NCBI GenBank assembly: GCA_033439265.1
Contig: JAVTVX010000021.1
Location: forward strand, 16,085,001-16,149,000
Source of the DNA: Dillenia suffruticosa
Taxonomy: Eukaryota > Streptophyta > Magnoliopsida > Dilleniales > Dilleniaceae
Length of the DNA: 64,000 bases
Direction of reading: 5' to 3'
Of this stretch, positions 60,548-64,000 are shown in pieces. The notes beneath the pieces were generated by a model. The model saw only the letters and a program-made list of their open reading frames with translations, did not search any database and was not told the origin of the DNA. The first letter of the stretch is position 1. Each line of letters opens with the position of its first letter. Both the position numbers and the translations under genes were made by a program.

Positions 60548-61580
60548 TTAAGTGTTTGAATTTTATCTTAGTCCGGAACTTCGAAATGAACTTTATCCCA
60601 AATTTATAAATTAGTTTTTGAAATTCAAAACATAATTATTGATTCGTAACACTTTAGTCCTTCCATCCTTCCATTATTAACTAGCCAATCTAAACGTTAA
60701 AGGCCGACACAACATCACTTATCATGGTGAGCTAGTTTCTGCGTTGGCTTCCATGTTGGCGGGAGTTGCTTACGTGTTGCACGCACATGAAAAAAAAAAA
60801 AAAAAGAAAATCTCTTCCCTTCTTCTCTCTCCTCTCTCTCCGGAAAAAAAAAAAGAAAAAGAAAAAATATTCCTCTCTCTCTCTCTCTCTTCTCCACTCC
60901 CTTTCTCAACGGGAAATTAAAAAAAAAAAAAAAAAAAACTTCTCTCTCTTCTCTCCTCTCTCTCACCGGGGAAAAAAAAACAGGGGAAGCACATTTGTGC
61001 AGATATTTTGACAACTCATTTACAAACCGGTTTCTGAACTGGAACATGTTTTCTGAAAGTGAATCTTGTAGCTTGGAATTTCTTGGGGCTTATATTGTTG
61101 AGTGCAAGCCAAAAAGGGATCTTGAGAAAGATGAGAGAAGAGAGAGAAAGGAGGAAGAGTGTTTTTTTTTTTTGGGGTGAGAGAGAGGAGAGGAGAGGAG
61201 AGGGAAAGGAGGAGGGGAGAAGAGAGAGGGAGGAGTTTTTTTTTTTCCGGTGAGAGAGGGGAGAGGAGAGAGAAAGGGGGAGGAGAGAAAGAGAACAGTG
61301 TTTTTTTTTTTAATATCCCGGTGAGAGAGAGGAGAGAGAAAAAGGGGGAGGGGGAGGAGAGAGGGAAGAGAATTTTTTTTTTTAATCACGTGGGTGTATA
61401 ATGCGAACGTGTCACACGTCAGCAACTACAGTCATGTTAGCATTTATCGGTTTGATTCCGTTAATAACGAAAGGATTAAAATGTTATGAATTTTAAAATT
61501 TAAGTTCTGATCCTTACGTTTTGAGGTTCAGAATTAATTTATAAATTTGAGATAAAATTTAAAAATTTGGCAAGTAATTC
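60548..61580. mobile_element. Foldback-like inverted-repeat element with tandem-repeat arms
   Basis: The left outer arm (about 60548-60790: GAATTTTATCT, CAAATTTATAAATTA, TCCTTCC, then GTTGCTTACGTGT) is matched in reverse complement by the right outer arm (about 61380-61575). Inside each arm are tandem units of an A-tract followed by CT-rich sequence ending CTCTCTC-CCGG: about three on the left (60788-60985) and four or five inverted on the right (61125-61385). The centre (about 60990-61120) is unique. Frames inside are low complexity. Long inverted repeats made of subrepeats are the layout of foldback transposons. No clear target duplication. Confidence 0.7.
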
Positions 61581-61885
61581 TCTCAAAAATTACAGCTCGA
61601 TCTCTCGAGTTTCTCTGGTTGTGCAGCTGCGGACCTTGGGGGTGGGGGGACTTGGCAAGATATGTTTATGGGGGACCCGGTCAGATTTCCTGTATTTGGC
61701 CATATTTTGGTTGGGCTCAACTTGTAATGCTATTTGCCATGTATGTTAACGAGGGTATTTTTGGAAGACGGCAAAAGATCTCCCTCCGTGCGATGCACCT
61801 TTTTGAACTTGTTCCCATATGGGTCTGAGGCGAAATGCTAGCAATGACAATTGTTTGGTCACTTTCGGAGTGAGCTCAAAAAGGC

Positions 61886-61923
<38 letters not shown>

Positions 61924-64000
61924 AAAGAGTCAGCCAAACGTACTTCCACGTGTCATTGATCTAGTCGCTTCATCAGGCCATTTTGGTTGATCACGTGTAT
62001 GTAGGGCTGTCTGGGGGTTTTATGGTGTGAAGTGTCGGACAAGTTGGTCCAACTTTAATCCAGAGACCACTGATGACTCGAAAGCCCAAAAAAAAAGGGC
62101 AAAGTTTTAGCATTTCTTTTGCTTTTGAAAAGCAGAATCAAAATCATAAGGTTAGAGTCAAGTCTTTTCGTTGCAAAAGGCCTGAGCAAAGATCAGGATT
62201 GAGGAGGGGTGCATGTGGGTCTTATGCTAAGAGTCTCAAATCATCTCATTGGGCATGTCTCTTAAAGATGGGGTGTTACTCGAGGTCAGAAATTTATATT
62301 ACATGCTAAATATTATTCGCAGAGAGAGAGAGAGAATAAAGATTAGAATTTTTAAAAATTTACTAATATTTTAAGACTTTTTAACAGTATTATATGACTT
62401 TATTTCTTAATATTTTAACGTCTTTTATTAATTGATATACATTTTAATTTATTTTCCTTAAATTTCAGGTTACCCCTTCCTTTTTGCCCCGTATAGACCC
62501 ATTTGGTAAAAAGGTGGTTGGACCACCATGGACCTAGCTATAATGAACTTGCACCTGTGTTGGGTCTTTTCATGTTAAACTTGGTCAAAATGGTGCGCAC
62601 CCTCCTAGGCTTTATTCAGATTGGTATTTTATTGGGAACCTACCACGCCCTCGTGTTGGGTATTGGGGGTTAATTTTAGTGCCCCAATGCATCAAAGTAC
62701 TTATAATAGGATTTTTTTTTTTTTATTATCGATTTTTAAATTTTATCCTATTAATCCAATTTAAATATGATAGTGTTCAATTTTTTTAGATTGATTCTCA
62801 TAAATTTTTTTTCGTTATTCTTAAAACTCAAATTTAAATTTAAAATTTCTGATTAAGAGAATAAAGTGTTTGATTATTTACTCTAAAAAAATTTGATACT
62901 TATGATAGGATCTCCTAAGAACATAATACTAGCCGATGATCTATCATCAATTTGATGGGGGGTGTACCAAATCAAGTCTTTTGTAGGGATCAAATGTTAT
63001 TATCACTGCACAACGTCTGCTTAAACCAATAATTAAACGTTTAACAGCCTTTAAACAAAATAGCAACAATAAATTAATTTAATACATCGTAACGTTAAAT
63101 TTCTTAATCTAAATTCTGAATTTGACTGACAAGTTAGATATAAAATATAATGTATTGAGATGATAACCCTTTAAATGAATTATAAATTCTGAATCGAATT
63201 AATCAAAATATGATTTCGGATACCTATTAATATAATTTTAAAAAAATAATAATTTTTAAACAAGATTTCAAATTGAGTTCTGTGTAAGAGAAAAATAAAT
63301 ATAAAAAAAATTTTATCGTTTAAAAACTTAACTCAAATGGAGATTCAATGCAAATACAGGATATAAATAATTTATGTACAAAAAAAAGTTTATCAACACT
63401 CCATTTCTAATGTAAAGTGTGGTGCAATTATGATAAATATTTTCTAATATACTGTGATAATTGTTGGATGTGGTAAGGCCAATCTCAATAAATTAACATC
63501 AGGAACCCTTCTTACTTTTCCCAACCAATGCATTAATTAGTTGTAGATTACAACTTATCCAACAGAGCCCACAGGGCCCATAATTACCACTCAGTAATGA
63601 TGCACTTCGCTGAAACCAGAGAGTTCTAGCAAGTTGTACAAGCTGTTAGGACAATAGTGTCTGGATAATCCACAAACTTGTTCTCTTTACCAACTAAAAA
63701 AAAAAAAAAACATGTGATGGAACTTGCATTAGCATTGCAATGCTTGGATGAATTCTAGTGAATCTGTCCTTCGTCTCAACTGCAGTTTACAATCACTTTT
63801 TTTCCACCAAGGCAAACGGTAGGCCACTCAGATAAGCAAAGCCTGAAAATCGGATCACCAAGTTATTAGTATAGAATCAAATTTTCCTAAACCATAGGAA
63901 TGAAGCTAATGAAACATAGAGTTTGCAACTCTTACAATGCTACTAAAGCAAAATTAAATGCATATAAACATAAATCATGTCATATTCTTTCTTAACATCG
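61581..64000. other. Right-end spacer
   Basis: Contains a GA repeat at 61888-61920 and CACGTG-type motifs (about 61947 and 61993) that can act as ABRE/G-box sites if a promoter is near. No gene recognised up to the window end. Confidence 0.4.

Noticed and set aside
60715-61425. Lys/Phe/Arg-rich frames within the foldback element
   Set aside because: Low-complexity translations of A-tracts and CT/GA tracts.

Overview
The window is nuclear DNA of a flowering plant, most likely a eudicot. The genes have GT-AG introns, the intergenic DNA is very AT-rich, (GA/CT)n microsatellites are dense, and there are plant-type CNL resistance genes, a plant PIP2 aquaporin and Copia, Ty3, hAT, LINE and SINE elements. 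I cannot name the species.

Layout. 1-8.2 kb: gene-poor DNA with a LINE 3' fragment and a SINE. 8.2-24 kb: three CC-NBS-LRR (CNL) genes in tandem, all on the minus strand. NLR1 looks intact. NLR2 is full length but its P-loop reads GKIT instead of GKTT. NLR3 is cut off inside RNBS-D and keeps only CC plus NB-ARC. Between them lie two broken pieces of a GH35 beta-galactosidase gene: the catalytic half after NLR1 and the C-terminal half after NLR2. 24-42.5 kb: the 5' flank of the third NLR unit, blown apart by insertions. These are a 9.3-kb Copia element (itself carrying a truncated Ty3/Gypsy element) and a displaced copy of the promoter of the downstream acetyltransferase gene. That promoter copy was in turn split by a LINE holding a 3.6-kb hAT element with an exact 8-bp target duplication. 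45.3-52.8 kb: a 12-exon gene for a membrane acyltransferase of the heparan-alpha-glucosaminide N-acetyltransferase (HGSNAT/DUF5009) type, with an Au-like SINE in intron 10. 58.2-60.2 kb: a complete four-exon PIP2;7-like aquaporin gene with about 92 bp of GA repeat ending just before its ATG. 60.55-61.58 kb: a foldback-like inverted repeat whose arms are built of short tandem units.

How it fits together. The 3' flank, gene and 5' flank of the NLRs recur at 8.2, 15.1 and 22.2 kb, so the cluster grew by segmental duplication. Later transposon insertions can be ordered because paralogous copies preserve empty sites. The acetyltransferase and aquaporin are ordinary single genes beside the cluster. 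I see no CRISPR array, operon or evidently new multi-gene system. The most unusual items are the foldback element, the NLR cluster with one P-loop mutant and one truncated member, and the duplicated promoter that stops at its ATG.
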